Shown: in pieces, positions 5,057 to 5,194 of the stretch | Layout: each line of letters starts with the position of its first letter | How positions within the stretch are numbered: position 1 is the first letter of the stretch | DNA from: a bacterium | GTDB taxonomy: Bacteria > Patescibacteriota > Minisyncoccia > Phycocordibacterales > Phycocordibacteraceae | Direction: 5' to 3' | Length of the DNA: 5,194 nucleotides | NCBI GenBank assembly: GCA_021812955.1 | Contig: JAKAMJ010000042.1 | Location: forward strand, 1 to 5,194 | Notes under the pieces: generated by a model | The model's input: the letters and a program-made list of their open reading frames with translations, nothing else | What the model was told of the DNA's origin: nothing | Database searches by the model: none | Made by a program: the position numbers and the translations under genes

Positions 5057-5194
5057 TGACTACTATAGCCGTGCAGGTACAGGACCGGGGTGTCATCACC
5101 ATCCCGAAGAGGCTCCGGGACGCGTGGGGCATCTCAAAGGGAGACATCCTTAATGTGCTCGTCGCAGACGACGCGCATGAGGCGGTCGTGCATC
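5056..5194 (+). CDS. SpoVT/AbrB (MazE-like) DNA-binding protein, N-terminal part (3' end outside window)
   Basis: The 46 visible residues begin MTTIAVQVQDRGVITIPK and continue LRDAWGISKGDILNVLV. This is the swapped-hairpin AbrB fold: the pattern RGVITIPKRLR, then a short helix with GISKGD, is diagnostic of the domain. Members are either dimeric transition-state-type regulators or antitoxins paired with a downstream toxin such as a PIN or MazF protein. The domain sits at the very N-terminus, as in antitoxins, but the partner gene, if any, lies beyond the window edge, so the two cannot be separated. The start is ATG 5056, because the fold begins there; GGTGG at 5048-5052 is too close to be a good ribosome binding site. 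The gene follows smc by 45 nt, with no terminator seen between them, and has its own possible promoter and operator. Confidence 0.87.
   Translation, partial: MTTIAVQVQDRGVITIPKRLRDAWGISKGDILNVLVADDAHEAVVH

Overview
The window is a compact, GC-rich bacterial segment with every supported gene on the + strand. Several traits together suggest a Patescibacteria (Candidate Phyla Radiation) genome, possibly Parcubacteria-like. These are a bL32 without zinc-ribbon cysteines, a NusB domain fused to a Nudix domain, an SMC of about 728 residues (family norm about 1,150-1,200), and very short intergenic gaps. The assignment rests on recognising family features by eye, not on a search, and the order within the phylum is open.

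Layout, left to right. Bases 1-263 are the 3' end of rnhB (RNase HII). A promoter at its end leads into a 99-residue (or 116-residue) cysteine-rich protein of unknown function, closed by a very strong intrinsic terminator (657-700). Next comes rpmF (bL32) with a long His-rich tail. A perfect GC-rich hairpin (1028-1059) lies directly before an extended -10 promoter. That promoter serves a nusB-Nudix fusion gene, whose end overlaps rnc (RNase III) by 8 nt. Between rnc and smc lie a TTGACA/TATATT promoter, about 84 nt of foldable sequence and an intrinsic terminator, which together look like a small RNA gene or an attenuated smc leader. A TATAAT box then sits 8 nt before the ATG of a short, apparently hingeless smc. 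The window ends inside a SpoVT/AbrB-family gene with its own promoter.

Functionally this is mostly housekeeping information processing. RNase HII removes ribonucleotides from DNA, bL32 is a ribosomal protein, NusB and RNase III both act on rRNA transcription and processing (here translationally coupled), and SMC organises the chromosome. The AbrB-type protein and the Cys-rich protein are the accessory elements.

Points most worth a second look are the hinge-lacking mini-SMC, the NusB-Nudix fusion with an altered Nudix box, the candidate small RNA between rnc and smc, and a recurring promoter geometry. In that geometry the -10 box lies only 7-8 nt before the start codon, which implies leaderless mRNAs. 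No intergenic stretch exceeds 300 bases, and no tRNA, rRNA, CRISPR array or insertion sequence was seen.
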